15,108 nucleotides of DNA from assembly GCA_007121115.1 (NCBI GenBank), contig SKMI01000052.1, positions 1 through 15,108 on the forward strand, written 5' to 3'. Below, piece after piece: positions 1 to 7,213 of this stretch. This DNA is from Paracoccaceae bacterium (lineage in GTDB: Bacteria; Pseudomonadota; Alphaproteobacteria; Rhodobacterales; Rhodobacteraceae). The notes beneath the pieces are model-generated. The model saw only the letters and a list, made by a program, of their open reading frames with translations, was not told the DNA's origin and did no database searches. Position 1 is the first letter of the stretch. Each line of letters starts with the position of its first letter. Position numbers and translations under genes: made by a program.

Positions 1-1
1 C

Positions 2-1447
2 ACGCGAAACATCCCCGATTTCGAGGTGCTGAACGCCGAGGCGCTGGAAATCATCGAGACCAACGCCGAAACCGTGCTGGCCGAGATCGGCGTGAACTTC
101 GTCGACAACCCGCAGGCGCTGGAGCGCTGGCGCGAAGCGGGCGCCGAGGTGACGGGCGAGCGGGTGCGCATCCCGCGCGGGCTGGCCCGCCAGCTTTGCG
201 GGACGGCGCCGTCGACCTTCACCCAACACGCCCGCAACCCGGCCCGCAATGTCGAGATCGGCGGGCGCAACCTGGTCCTCGCCCCGGTCTATGGCCCGCC
301 CTTCGTGCGCTCTGCCGGGCGGGGTCGGCGCTACGCGACGATGGAGGATTTCCGCAACTTCGTGAAACTGGGCTACATGTCCAAATGGCTGCACCATTCG
401 GGCGGCACCGTCTGCGAGCCCACGGACATCGCCGTGAACAAGCGCCATCTGGACATGTTGCTCGCGCATATGACGCTGTCGGACAAGCCCTTCATGGGCT
501 CGGTCACCGAACCCGAGCGCGCCGCCGATTCGGTGGAAATGGCGAAACTGCTATTCGGCGCGGAGTTCGTCGATGCCAACGCGGTGATGACCTCGCTCAT
601 CAACATCAACTCGCCGCTGACCTTCGACGCGACCATGATGGGCGCCCTGGAGGTCTATGCCAAGGCCGGGCAGGCCTGCATCATCTCGCCCTTCATCGTC
701 GGCGGCGCCATGGCGCCCACCACGGTGGCGGGCACGCTGACGCAGGTGCTGGCCGAGGTGCTGGCAGGGGTGGCCTACAGCCAGTTGATACGGCCCGGGG
801 CGCCGGTGATCATGGGGGCGTTCGTCACCTCCATCGACATGAACTCGGGCGCGCCCACCTTCGGCACGCCCGAGGCCGCGCTGATCACCTATGGCGCCGG
901 GCAACTGGCGCGGCGGCTGGGGCTGCCGTACCGGTCGGGGGGCGCGTTCAACGGCTCCAAGCTGCCCGATGCGCAGGCGGCCTATGAGACCGCCAACAGC
1001 CTGAACATGGCGCTGCTGGCCGGCGTGAACTTCATGCTGCATTCCTGCGGCTGGCTGGAAGGCGGGCTGGTCGCCAGCTTCGAGAAATTCGTCATGGACG
1101 CGGACCAGTTGGGCGCGCTGCACCATCTGGCCCGCGGCGTGGACATGAGCGAGAACGGGCAGGCCATGGACGCGCTGCGCGAGGTGGGGCCGGGCGGGCA
1201 CTTTCTGGGTTGCGCGCATACGCAGGCGAATTTCAAGGATGCCTTCTGGCGCAGCGACCTGCTGGATTACAAACCCTTCGAGACCTGGGACGAGGAAGGC
1301 GGTCGCGACACCCAGGCGCTGGCCGAGGCGCGGGCGGACAAGATGCTCGCGGATTACCAGCAGCCGCAACTCGACCCGGCCATCAACGAGGCGTTGAACG
1401 ACTATGTGGCCCGGCGCAAGGCCTCGGAGCCTGACGCGTTCGGGTGA
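2..1447 (+). CDS. MttB-family (COG5598) corrinoid methyltransferase homologue, 5' end outside the window
   Basis: The frame is open from the left edge, and the codons before the first in-window start candidate (GTG at 26) still read like the family N-terminus (…IPDFEVLNAEALEII), so the true start lies upstream. About 480 residues are visible, against roughly 500-520 for the family. Seen: a helical N-terminal segment ending in GVNF, then APVYGPPF near residue 86 (counting from GTG 26), and a Gly/Ala-rich TIM-barrel-like body. Known: members move a methyl group from a quaternary or tertiary amine (trimethylamine, glycine betaine) to a corrinoid protein. True trimethylamine enzymes carry pyrrolysine at an in-frame TAG. 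This frame has no TAG, so it belongs to the non-pyrrolysine branch, whose characterised members include glycine betaine methyltransferases. No corrinoid protein or reactivase gene is visible here, so the substrate is unknown. The gene converges on the lipoprotein gene. Confidence 0.9.
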   Translation, partial: TRNIPDFEVLNAEALEIIETNAETVLAEIGVNFVDNPQALERWREAGAEVTGERVRIPRGLARQLCGTAPSTFTQHARNPARNVEIGGRNLVLAPVYGPPFVRSAGRGRRYATMEDFRNFVKLGYMSKWLHHSGGTVCEPTDIAVNKRHLDMLLAHMTLSDKPFMGSVTEPERAADSVEMAKLLFGAEFVDANAVMTSLININSPLTFDATMMGALEVYAKAGQACIISPFIVGGAMAPTTVAGTLTQVLAEVLAGVAYSQLIRPGAPVIMGAFVTSIDMNSGAPTFGTPEAALITYGAGQLARRLGLPYRSGGAFNGSKLPDAQAAYETANSLNMALLAGVNFMLHSCGWLEGGLVASFEKFVMDADQLGALHHLARGVDMSENGQAMDALREVGPGGHFLGCAHTQANFKDAFWRSDLLDYKPFETWDEEGGRDTQALAEARADKMLADYQQPQLDPAINEALNDYVARRKASEPDAFG

Positions 1448-1473
1448 GCGGCGCCTTGGCGTGACCTTGCGGA

Positions 1474-1571
1474 GCGCGCGTGCCGCGCGCGCACCTTCTG
1501 GCGCTTCGCGCGGGAGAGGGGGCGCTGCCCCCGTCCGGCAGTGCGTGCCGCGCGCCGGACACCCCCGGGGG
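1474..1571. repeat. Block of four consecutive GC hairpins between convergent genes; likely bidirectional terminator or intergenic repeat
   Basis: Four inverted repeats follow one another: 1474-1490 (GCGCGCG, loop TGC, CGCGCGC); 1518-1532 (GGGGGC, loop GCT, GCCCCC); 1533-1560 (a 12-bp stem with outer arms GTCCGGC/GCCGGAC, inner arms GTGCG/CGCGC, one bulged A and one G.T pair); and 1562-1571 (CCCCCGGGGG). A smaller GCGC-TTC-GCGC lies at 1501-1511. The block fills most of the 151 bp between two converging stop codons, which suits transcription termination, although no T-run follows any stem. GC-rich blocks of this style recur in Rhodobacteraceae intergenic DNA. Confidence 0.55.
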
Positions 1572-1598
1572 CGGCGCATCCGTCGGCGACGGCGCGCT

Positions 1599-2240
1599 TC
1601 AGTTCGCGCGTTGCACCGCGCGCACGAAATCCCCGATCTTGCTGCGTCCGTCGGCGGTGCCGATGGGGTTCGAGTCGGTGCCGTGAACGCTGAGCATCAC
1701 GCCATGGTTGCCCAGCGGGAAGGCCGCGCGCCAGTGTTCGGCGGCCAGCCGCGCACCGGGGTTGGGGCTGGTGTCGCGCACATGCAGATACAGGACGCCG
1801 CGCGATACGCGGCTGTCAAGGATGGTCACCGTGCCAGGGTCATCCGCGCGACTGAGCATCGCGCGGCCCTGCGCGGTGGCGAAGAACGTGGCATAGTCCT
1901 GCGTCGAACCGGGGCCATCGGTGTTGGCATAGGTGGCGCTGAGGATCGCGTAGTGCTGTGGTCCGCGCCGGGCATCGGCGAGGATGTCGCAGCCGCCCAG
2001 CAGCACGAAGCCCGCGCCGTTGGCGGCTTCGCTGTTTTCGGTATCGACGCAATAGCCGCGCGGCCCGGCAATGCGCAGCCCGCCGGGGTCCTGGAACACG
2101 CGGGTCGCATCGCCGCCGCGGCTGAGGTTGGGCACCGCGCGCCCGAGGTCGAAGCATCCCGCCAGCGCGAGCACCGCCAATAGTGCAATGCGCGTGGCGG
2201 CGCTGCGCGTGGGGGTGCGCTCAGATGTCCATGTAGACAT
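1599..2240 (-). CDS. Uncharacterised lipoprotein, start overlapping the ilvD stop
   Basis: This 213-residue protein begins with a basic segment (R8, R12, R17), a hydrophobic stretch IALLAVLALAG and a lipobox ending at Cys29 (LAGC), so it should be exported and lipid-anchored. The residue after the cysteine is Phe, which would not favour inner-membrane retention if the enterobacterial rule holds here. The mature part has two early cysteines (in GYCVDT and GGCDIL) but no domain I recognise. The start ATG at 2240 lies inside the ilvD C-terminus, giving a 20-bp overlap, and no strong Shine-Dalgarno precedes it. Translation is therefore probably coupled to ilvD. No other start upstream of the signal peptide is plausible. 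The reading frame shows the GC-rich wobble bias of a real gene. Confidence 0.78.
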   Translation of the reverse strand: MSTWTSERTPTRSAATRIALLAVLALAGCFDLGRAVPNLSRGGDATRVFQDPGGLRIAGPRGYCVDTENSEAANGAGFVLLGGCDILADARRGPQHYAILSATYANTDGPGSTQDYATFFATAQGRAMLSRADDPGTVTILDSRVSRGVLYLHVRDTSPNPGARLAAEHWRAAFPLGNHGVMLSVHGTDSNPIGTADGRSKIGDFVRAVQRAN

Positions 2241-3954
2241 GGGCTTCGGCTTTGGCGCCCGGATGCGTCACCGCACCAAGCCGGGTGGACCCGACCTGCT
2301 GGGCGTATTTCCACAGCGCGCCCGAGGCGTAGATGGTCTTGCGCGGGCCTTCCCAGGCATCCTTGCGCGCGGCCAATTCGTCCTCGGACAGGTCCACGGA
2401 CAGCTCACCCTTCAGCGCGTCGATGGTGATCACGTCGCCATCGCGCAGCAGGGCGATGGGGCCGCCATGCGCGGCCTCGGGGCCGACATGGCCGACGCAG
2501 AACCCGCGCGTCGCCCCCGAGAAACGGCCATCGGTGATCAGTGCCACGTTCTTGCCGCGCCCCTGGCCGCTGATCGCTGCCGTAGTGGCCAGCATCTCGC
2601 GCATCCCGGGGCCGCCTGCGGGGCCTTCGTTGCGGATCACGATCACCTCGCCGTCGCGGTATTCGCGGGCCTTGACGGCGGCGAAGGCGTCTTCCTCGCA
2701 CTCGAAGACCCGGGCGGGGCCGGAGAATACCTGCTCGGCCTCGGACATGCCCGCGACCTTGACGATGGCGCCATCGGGCGCAAGGTTGCCCTTCAGCCCG
2801 ACCACGCCACCGGTCCTGGTGATCGGGGTGTCCACCGGGTAGATCACGCGGCCATCGGCCTTGCGCTCCACGCGGTCCAGTTCCTCGCCCATGGTGCGGC
2901 CGGTGGCGGTCATGCAATCCTCGTGGATCAGCCCCGCGCGGCGCAACTCCTGCATCACCACAGGCACGCCGCCGGCTTCATAAAGGTCCTTGGCGACGTA
3001 TTTTCCGCCCGGTTTCAGGTCCACGAAATAGGGCGTGTCGCGGAAGATGTCGCAAACGTCGAACAGGTCGAAGTCGATGCCCCCTTCATGCGCGATCGCG
3101 GGCAGGTGCAGCCCGGCGTTGGTGGACCCGCCGGTGCAGGCCACCACGCGGGCGGCGTTTTCCAGGCTCTTGCGGGTGACGATGTCGCGGGCGCGGATGT
3201 TCCTTTCGATCAGATGCATCACGGCGACGCCCGAGGCTTCGCAATACTGGTCGCGGGACTCGTAGGGCGCGGGGGCACCGGAGGAGTTGGGAAGCGCGAG
3301 GCCGATCGCCTCGGACACGCAGGCCATGGTGTTGGCGGTGAACTGCCCGCCGCAGGCGCCAGCGCTGGGGCAGGCGACGCGCTCCAGGATCGCGAGTTCG
3401 GCGTCCGAATAGTTGCCCGCCTGATGCTGGCCCACGGCCTCGAACACATCCTGCACGGTCACATCGCGGCCATCGAGGCGCCCTGGCAGGATCGACCCGC
3501 CGTAGATGAACACCGACGGCGTGTTCAGCCGCACCATGGCCATCATCATCCCCGGCAGCGACTTGTCGCAACCTGCCAGCCCGACGAGCGCGTCATAGCA
3601 ATGCCCGCGCATGGTCAACTCCACCGTGTCGGCAATGGCCTCGCGCGAGGCGAGCGACGAGCGCATCCCTTCATGCCCCATGGCGATGCCGTCGGTGACG
3701 GTGATGGTGGTGAATTCGCGCGGCGTGCCGCCCGCCATTTTCACCCCGCTCTTGACGACCTTGGCCTGCCGGTCGAGGGCGATGTTGCAGGGCGCGGCCT
3801 CGTTCCAGCAGGTGGCGACGCCGACCCAGGGCTGGTGGATCTCTTCCTCGGAGATACCCATGGCGTAGAAATAGCTGCGGTGGGGTGCGCGGGCCGGGCC
3901 TTCGGTCACGTGGCGCGAGGGCAGGCGGGACTTGTCGAAACGGCTCTGGCTCAT
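2221..3954 (-). CDS. ilvD: Dihydroxy-acid dehydratase IlvD
   Basis: The 577-residue enzyme dehydrates 2,3-dihydroxy-3-methylbutanoate (and the methylpentanoate analogue) to the 2-oxo acid in valine, isoleucine and pantothenate synthesis in the cytoplasm. Seen: both family signatures, GCDKSLPGMMMA near residues 128-139 and ALITDGRFSGATRG near the C-terminus. The three cluster cysteines are at C56 (NEAAPCN), C129 (GCDK) and C201 (GACGGQFTANTM). Lys131 of CDK is the residue carbamylated for Mg binding in the family. The expected C-terminal THPG motif is present. The start at 3954 is chosen because GGGAGGAG lies six or so bases upstream and homology begins there; a longer open frame exists but reads as low-complexity noise. 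Length fits the shorter, [2Fe-2S]-type class better than the E. coli enzyme, an inference only. The lipoprotein gene follows with overlap; the EamA-like gene lies 100 bp upstream on the same strand. Confidence 0.97.
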   Translation of the reverse strand: MSQSRFDKSRLPSRHVTEGPARAPHRSYFYAMGISEEEIHQPWVGVATCWNEAAPCNIALDRQAKVVKSGVKMAGGTPREFTTITVTDGIAMGHEGMRSSLASREAIADTVELTMRGHCYDALVGLAGCDKSLPGMMMAMVRLNTPSVFIYGGSILPGRLDGRDVTVQDVFEAVGQHQAGNYSDAELAILERVACPSAGACGGQFTANTMACVSEAIGLALPNSSGAPAPYESRDQYCEASGVAVMHLIERNIRARDIVTRKSLENAARVVACTGGSTNAGLHLPAIAHEGGIDFDLFDVCDIFRDTPYFVDLKPGGKYVAKDLYEAGGVPVVMQELRRAGLIHEDCMTATGRTMGEELDRVERKADGRVIYPVDTPITRTGGVVGLKGNLAPDGAIVKVAGMSEAEQVFSGPARVFECEEDAFAAVKAREYRDGEVIVIRNEGPAGGPGMREMLATTAAISGQGRGKNVALITDGRFSGATRGFCVGHVGPEAAHGGPIALLRDGDVITIDALKGELSVDLSEDELAARKDAWEGPRKTIYASGALWKYAQQVGSTRLGAVTHPGAKAEAHVYMDI

Positions 3955-3970
3955 GGGCTCCTCCCGAGAT

Positions 3971-3989
3971 CTGGCCGGTTGCTGGCCGG
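3971..3989. repeat. Direct repeat CTGGCCGG x2 in the ilvD leader
   Basis: CTGGCCGG occurs at 3971-3978 and again at 3982-3989, an 11-bp period (one helical turn), between the candidate promoter and the Shine-Dalgarno of ilvD. Spacing by one turn suits a protein-binding site on one DNA face. No regulator can be named from the sequence. Confidence 0.35.
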
Positions 3990-4006
3990 ATTTTGACTTT
4001 CGCTCC

Positions 4007-4035
4007 GGGATAGCGCCGGGCCGGGGCGGGGGCAA
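4007..4035 (-). promoter_or_regulatory. Candidate sigma-70 promoter of ilvD
   Basis: Read on the minus strand, TTGCCC (4035-4030) and TATCCC (4012-4007) are separated by 17 bp. They lie about 55-80 bp before the ilvD start, within the 100-bp gap after the EamA-like gene. Each hexamer is only a partial match to consensus. Confidence 0.35.
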
Positions 4036-4054
4036 GAGCGGTCGGCCTCGGGGC

Positions 4055-4903
4055 TCAGGGGCGACCCGCGCGCCAGAGCGCCAGCGCCACGCCGCCCAGG
4101 ACCAGACTCGCGGCCAGCCAGAAGCGTGCATCCGGCACCTCGGCCAGCAGCGCGAAGCCCCCCGCTGCGGCGATCAGCGGCACCGAAAGTTGCGCCACCC
4201 CCGCCCCCGAGGCGCTGAGCCGGGGCAGCACCGCATACCAAAGCGCGTAACCGAGGCCCGAGGTGATGACCCCGGAGATAATGGCGAGCGCCACGCCCTG
4301 CGGCGTGGCGGCGACCGTGTCCGGCCAGAGGAGCAGCACCGCCAGCGCGAGCGGCGTGGCAAGCACGAAATTTGCCGCCGTGGCGGCCAGCGGGTCGGAC
4401 GCGCGGCGCCCGGCCAGCGAATAGACCCCCCAGCCGAGGGCGGCGGCCAGCATCAGCCCCGTGGCCGCCGGGGGCAGCGGCGGGACCGGCCCTGCGGGCC
4501 AAAGGAGCACCACGAGCCCCCCGAAGGCCAGCACCGCGCCCGCGATCCGGCGCGCACCCGTGGCCTCGCGCGCCAGCAGGGCGCCCGCGAACATGGTCAC
4601 TTGCACGCCGCCGAACAGGATCAGCGCGCCGACCCCGGCATCGAGCGTGACATAGGCATAGGAGAAACCCAGCATGTAGAGCGCCAGCGCGAGCGTCTGG
4701 AGCGCCTGTCCGGATCGGCGCAGCGCAGGCGGCAGCCCGCGCGCGAGGGTGACCAGCAGCCAGAGCGCCAGCGCCCCCGACCCCAGCCGCAGCGCCGCGA
4801 ACGCGCCGGGGCCGATCAGGTCCTCGGCCAGCGCCGCGCGGTTGAGCACCGAATTGGCGGCGAAGGCGGTCATGGTCAGGGCGGCGAGCAGGAACAGACG
4901 CAT
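4055..4903 (-). CDS. EamA/DMT-family membrane transporter
   Basis: The 282-residue protein is almost entirely hydrophobic, with about ten predicted membrane segments in two similar halves. This is the usual size and form of a drug/metabolite transporter with two EamA domains. The first segment (LFLLAALTMTAFAANSVLNRAAL) resembles the family start. The second half opens near GLMLAAALGWGVYSLAGR and contains the typical tail of small-residue helices ending in ALALWRAGRP. Family members export amino acids, nucleosides or other small metabolites; the substrate cannot be read from sequence. The start at 4903 is preferred because the frame upstream runs into repeat DNA and is not membrane-like. AGGGCAGG lies a little far upstream as a weak ribosome site. 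The gene precedes ilvD by 100 bp and may share some read-through. It is divergent from the acetyltransferase gene. Confidence 0.92.
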   Translation of the reverse strand: MRLFLLAALTMTAFAANSVLNRAALAEDLIGPGAFAALRLGSGALALWLLVTLARGLPPALRRSGQALQTLALALYMLGFSYAYVTLDAGVGALILFGGVQVTMFAGALLAREATGARRIAGAVLAFGGLVVLLWPAGPVPPLPPAATGLMLAAALGWGVYSLAGRRASDPLAATAANFVLATPLALAVLLLWPDTVAATPQGVALAIISGVITSGLGYALWYAVLPRLSASGAGVAQLSVPLIAAAGGFALLAEVPDARFWLAASLVLGGVALALWRAGRP

Positions 4904-5049
4904 GGCGCTTCGTGCCTGCCCTGACGCGCGACCGCAAGCCCTGACAGCAGCCGCCTGAGCTCTGCGCTGGCCCTGCCTCCCGAATGGCGCGCAGCGGTCG
5001 AACGGGGTCCTCCCGTCCGTCTTCCGTCGGCTGACGCCTCCGTCATCCC

Positions 5050-5093
5050 GTTGGGCCGGGCGCCGCGCGCTTGCGCGCGGCGCCCGGCCCAAC
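5050..5093. repeat. Perfect 21-bp inverted repeat with a 2-nt loop
   Basis: The left arm 5050-5070 begins GTTGGGCCGGGC and the right arm 5073-5093 ends GCCCGGCCCAAC; the loop is TT at 5071-5072. All 21 positions pair. It is part of repeat copy A. Copy B retains only the outer end of the right arm, and copy C starts with the same left arm before the window ends. Confidence 0.9.
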
Positions 5094-5094
5094 G

Positions 5095-5129
5095 CCTGCA
5101 CCGTCGCAGGGAACCTGCGGCGGTGCAGG
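5095..5129. repeat. 16-bp hairpin with GAA loop, repeat copy A
   Basis: CCTGCACCGTCGCAGG (5095-5110), loop GAA, CCTGCGGCGGTGCAGG (5114-5129). One position is a T.G pair as + strand RNA; all others are Watson-Crick. The corresponding stem in copy B has a different centre but is equally well paired. Confidence 0.8.
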
Positions 5130-5199
5130 GGGCGGGAGTGCCCCTTGACCTGCTGGCGTTCCGGTGAATGCAGGGGCGGTTTGACAGATGCGGGATCCC

Positions 5200-5222
5200 T
5201 TGCGCCAGCGGGTTCGGCGCAA
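5200..5222. repeat. Inverted repeat TTGCGCC/GGCGCAA upstream of the acetyltransferase
   Basis: A perfect 7-bp stem (5200-5206 and 5216-5222) with a 9-nt loop lies about 20 bp before the candidate -35 element. Its right arm begins an imperfect direct repeat, GGCGCAAAGGG (5216-5226) and GGCGCAGAAGGG (5244-5255). The arrangement could be an operator. Confidence 0.4.
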
Positions 5223-5241
5223 AGGGCTTGTGCTGGTCGGT

Positions 5242-5270
5242 TTGGCGCAGAAGGGAAGCTGTGGTAGCGT
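5242..5270 (+). promoter_or_regulatory. Candidate promoter of the GNAT gene
   Basis: TTGGCG (5242-5247) and TAGCGT (5265-5270) are 17 bp apart and end 19 bp before the start codon, leaving a short leader that contains the GGAGG ribosome site. The hexamer matches are partial. Confidence 0.35.
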
Positions 5271-5289
5271 TTTCAGTGCGGAGGACGCC

Positions 5290-5865
5290 ATGCCGATCAC
5301 CCTGCGCGCCGCCAGCCGTGAGGACGCCCGCGATCTGGCGCGGATCATCGACATCGCGGGCGAGGGGTTGCCCGGGCACCTCTGGGCCAGGATGGCCGGA
5401 CCGGGCGAGACGCCGCTTGACGTGGGCACCGCCCGAGCGGCGCGCGACATGGGCGGGTTCTCGTGGCGCAACGCCCACCTTGCCGAGGTCGACGGCCAGG
5501 TGGCGGGTGGGATGATCAGCTACCGGCTGGGCCGGGACCCGGAACCGCTCGACGACCTGCCGCCGCTGTTCCGCCCGCTGCAGGCGCTGGAGAATCGCGC
5601 GCCGGGGAGCCATTACATCAACGCCATCGCCACACTGGCGCCGTTTCGCGGGCGTGGCGTGGGGCGGGCGCTGATGGCGCAGGCGGCGGCGTTGGGCGCC
5701 GATGCGCCGGAACTCAGCCTGATCGTCTCCAGCGGCAACGCCCCCGCACGGCGGCTCTATGCGCGGCTGGGCTATAGCGAGCGGGCGCGCGAACCCATGG
5801 TGGGCAACGGCTGGCGCGCCACGGGCAGCCACTGGGTGCTGATGGTGCGGCCGTTGATTCATTAG
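5290..5865 (+). CDS. GNAT-family N-acetyltransferase
   Basis: The 191-residue protein has the GNAT fold signatures. Acetyl-CoA pyrophosphate loop motif RGRGVG is at residues 120-125 after the strand INAIATLAPF. The C-terminal motif N150-APARRLYARLGY carries the Asn and Tyr typical of the family's motif B and of the general-acid position. The N-terminus (ITLRAASREDARDLARII) is a standard GNAT opening. It should transfer an acetyl group from acetyl-CoA to an amine; the acceptor is unknown. ATG 5290 is chosen over longer in-frame options because CGGAGGACGCC gives a well-spaced Shine-Dalgarno and the family homology starts there. It stands alone on the + strand, divergent from the EamA-like gene and convergent with the LuxR-type regulator. 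Confidence 0.92.
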   Translation: MPITLRAASREDARDLARIIDIAGEGLPGHLWARMAGPGETPLDVGTARAARDMGGFSWRNAHLAEVDGQVAGGMISYRLGRDPEPLDDLPPLFRPLQALENRAPGSHYINAIATLAPFRGRGVGRALMAQAAALGADAPELSLIVSSGNAPARRLYARLGYSERAREPMVGNGWRATGSHWVLMVRPLIH

Positions 5866-6000
5866 TCCGGGCTGACCGCCGAAACACCCGCCGATCCGGG
5901 TCCGACCATGCCAGACCTCCGGCAATCGGGCGCCCCTGTCCGGCGATGGCGCCGCCGCCCGTGCCGTGATCGTCCGCGGTTGGCGACGCTGCGCGCCGGA

Positions 6001-7158
6001 TCACGCGCGCGGCGCGCCGTCATGGACCCCGTTAAGTCCCCGTACCGGCGGAAACGCGTCGACGATCATCCGGGCCAGCGCGGCCTGGTGATTGACGCCG
6101 GTCTTGGCGTAAATCGCCTTGAGATGGGTGCGGGCCGTGTTCAGGCTGATCCCCAGGGACGCGGCGACGAACCCGGTGCCACGGCCCATGGCCGCCAGCC
6201 GCATCACCTCGGCTTCGGTCGCGGACAGCCCGAAAGCGTCGGCCAGGATTGCCGGGACCGGCAGCGTGGTGGGGCCGACCGGATCGGTGATGAACAGTGT
6301 TGCGGCAGCCGCCCCGCCCACCGCGGTCACGGCACCCGCCGGGGCCACCACCACCGTATAGGGTGGCGCGCCCGAGGGGCGGCGGACGAAGACGCAGCCC
6401 GGCGGTGTGCCGGCGTCCTGACCTGAAAGCGCGGCGATCTCGCGCCGCAGCGCCGCCGAGGTTGCGGCATCGGCAAGGCGCAACCGCCCGAGCCTTCGGG
6501 TAAAACCGTCCTCGCAGGCCAGAATGCGCTCGGCCTCGGCGTTGGCATGGCGGATGGACAGGCCATCGGTCACGCTCAGGACACCTAGATTCAAACGGTT
6601 CAGGGAGTCCGACAGGATCATGAAGGCCCCAGTAAGCCGTGCAAGCCGTGCCTGAATCCGCGCCGCGTGACCAACGTGAGGCATCAATTCGCGCATCAGC
6701 GCCGTCTGTGAAAGATCAAGGGCGCCGCTGACTGCAGAGTTCAGGCAGGCGAGCGGGGCGATCATCTCGTCATCCCGAGACGCTGTGCCAAAGCCGCCCT
6801 CGACAAGCTTGGCAGGTCGAAGAAACATTTCGACCGCCGGATCCCCCAGCACGCGCGGGTCGGAAAATGATTGAGCAACATCCGCGGTCTTGCCAACCGG
6901 CATTTGCGTGCAGAGGACAGCATAGGCGGAGTGGCCAATCACATCTTCCCGCATGAAATCAGCGATATGGCGCGGATCAATCTCGTGTGCCCAAACCCTG
7001 CCCTGTGCCAGTCGGCCAAAAGGCAGCTGGGCATGGAACACCGCGTCGACCCCGACCATCCGGGCGATTTCACAAAGCACATCATCCCACCCGTCGGGCG
7101 CGCTGGCGGCCTCGTAGATTGCGGGGATCAGCCGCTCGATACCCGAAATGCAGCCCAC
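6001..7158 (-). CDS. LuxR-type helix-turn-helix transcriptional regulator
   Basis: The last 77 of 385 residues contain a LuxR/FixJ DNA-binding domain (about 309-368): FGLSATEAEVMRLAAMGRG, then ASLGISLNTARTHLKAIYAKTGV, with the recognition helix around NTARTHLKAIY. Before it, LGVLSVTDGLSIRHANAEAERIL (about 190-212) looks PAS-like, as in many alphaproteobacterial regulators of this size. The N-terminal 180 residues have no domain I can name and lack an obvious autoinducer-binding signature or a receiver aspartate pattern. The start is GTG at 7158, with only a weak AGGCG upstream; no better start exists nearby. The gene is divergent from the LysE-type exporter across 148 bp holding an 8-bp dyad, so it may control that exporter and itself. 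The part coding for the first half is visibly less GC-rich than its neighbours. Confidence 0.88.
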   Translation of the reverse strand: MGCISGIERLIPAIYEAASAPDGWDDVLCEIARMVGVDAVFHAQLPFGRLAQGRVWAHEIDPRHIADFMREDVIGHSAYAVLCTQMPVGKTADVAQSFSDPRVLGDPAVEMFLRPAKLVEGGFGTASRDDEMIAPLACLNSAVSGALDLSQTALMRELMPHVGHAARIQARLARLTGAFMILSDSLNRLNLGVLSVTDGLSIRHANAEAERILACEDGFTRRLGRLRLADAATSAALRREIAALSGQDAGTPPGCVFVRRPSGAPPYTVVVAPAGAVTAVGGAAAATLFITDPVGPTTLPVPAILADAFGLSATEAEVMRLAAMGRGTGFVAASLGISLNTARTHLKAIYAKTGVNHQAALARMIVDAFPPVRGLNGVHDGAPRA

Positions 7159-7213
7159 CGGCGCCTGGAATCACAATCGCGAAAAATCAACTTTAGCACG
7201 AATCAATTCGCCC

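Larger units (their letters stand above)
5001..5160. repeat. Dispersed intergenic repeat, copy A (most complete)
   Basis: The element opens with AACGGGGTCCTCCCG at 5001, continues through TCATCCCG, a long palindrome (5050-5093), a 16-bp hairpin with GAA loop (5095-5129), then GGGCGGGAGTGCCCC and ends near CTGGCG at 5158. Copies B (12251-12366) and C (15036-15108) share the same blocks in the same order. It lies in the divergent gap between the EamA-like and acetyltransferase genes and has no coding potential I trust. It resembles bacterial REP/MITE-like elements in style; no terminal repeats or target duplication were evident. Confidence 0.75.

Noticed and set aside
551..1579. Long open frame on the minus strand opposite the MttB-family gene
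   Set aside because: Its Arg/Ala/Gly-rich product has no family resemblance, and high GC makes long antisense frames common. The + strand frame carries clear homology.
2071..3996. Very long + strand open frame opposite ilvD
   Set aside because: It mirrors the minus-strand ilvD codons; the product is His/Gly-rich nonsense without domains, whereas ilvD shows both family signatures.
5001..5160. CRISPR array or insertion sequence interpretation of the repeats
   Set aside because: Copies are kilobases apart, there are no regularly spaced repeats with unique spacers, and no transposase frame, terminal repeats or target duplications are visible.
4876..5925. Minus-strand frame across the repeat and the acetyltransferase gene
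   Set aside because: It reads through repeat copy A and antisense to the GNAT gene, with no signal of its own.
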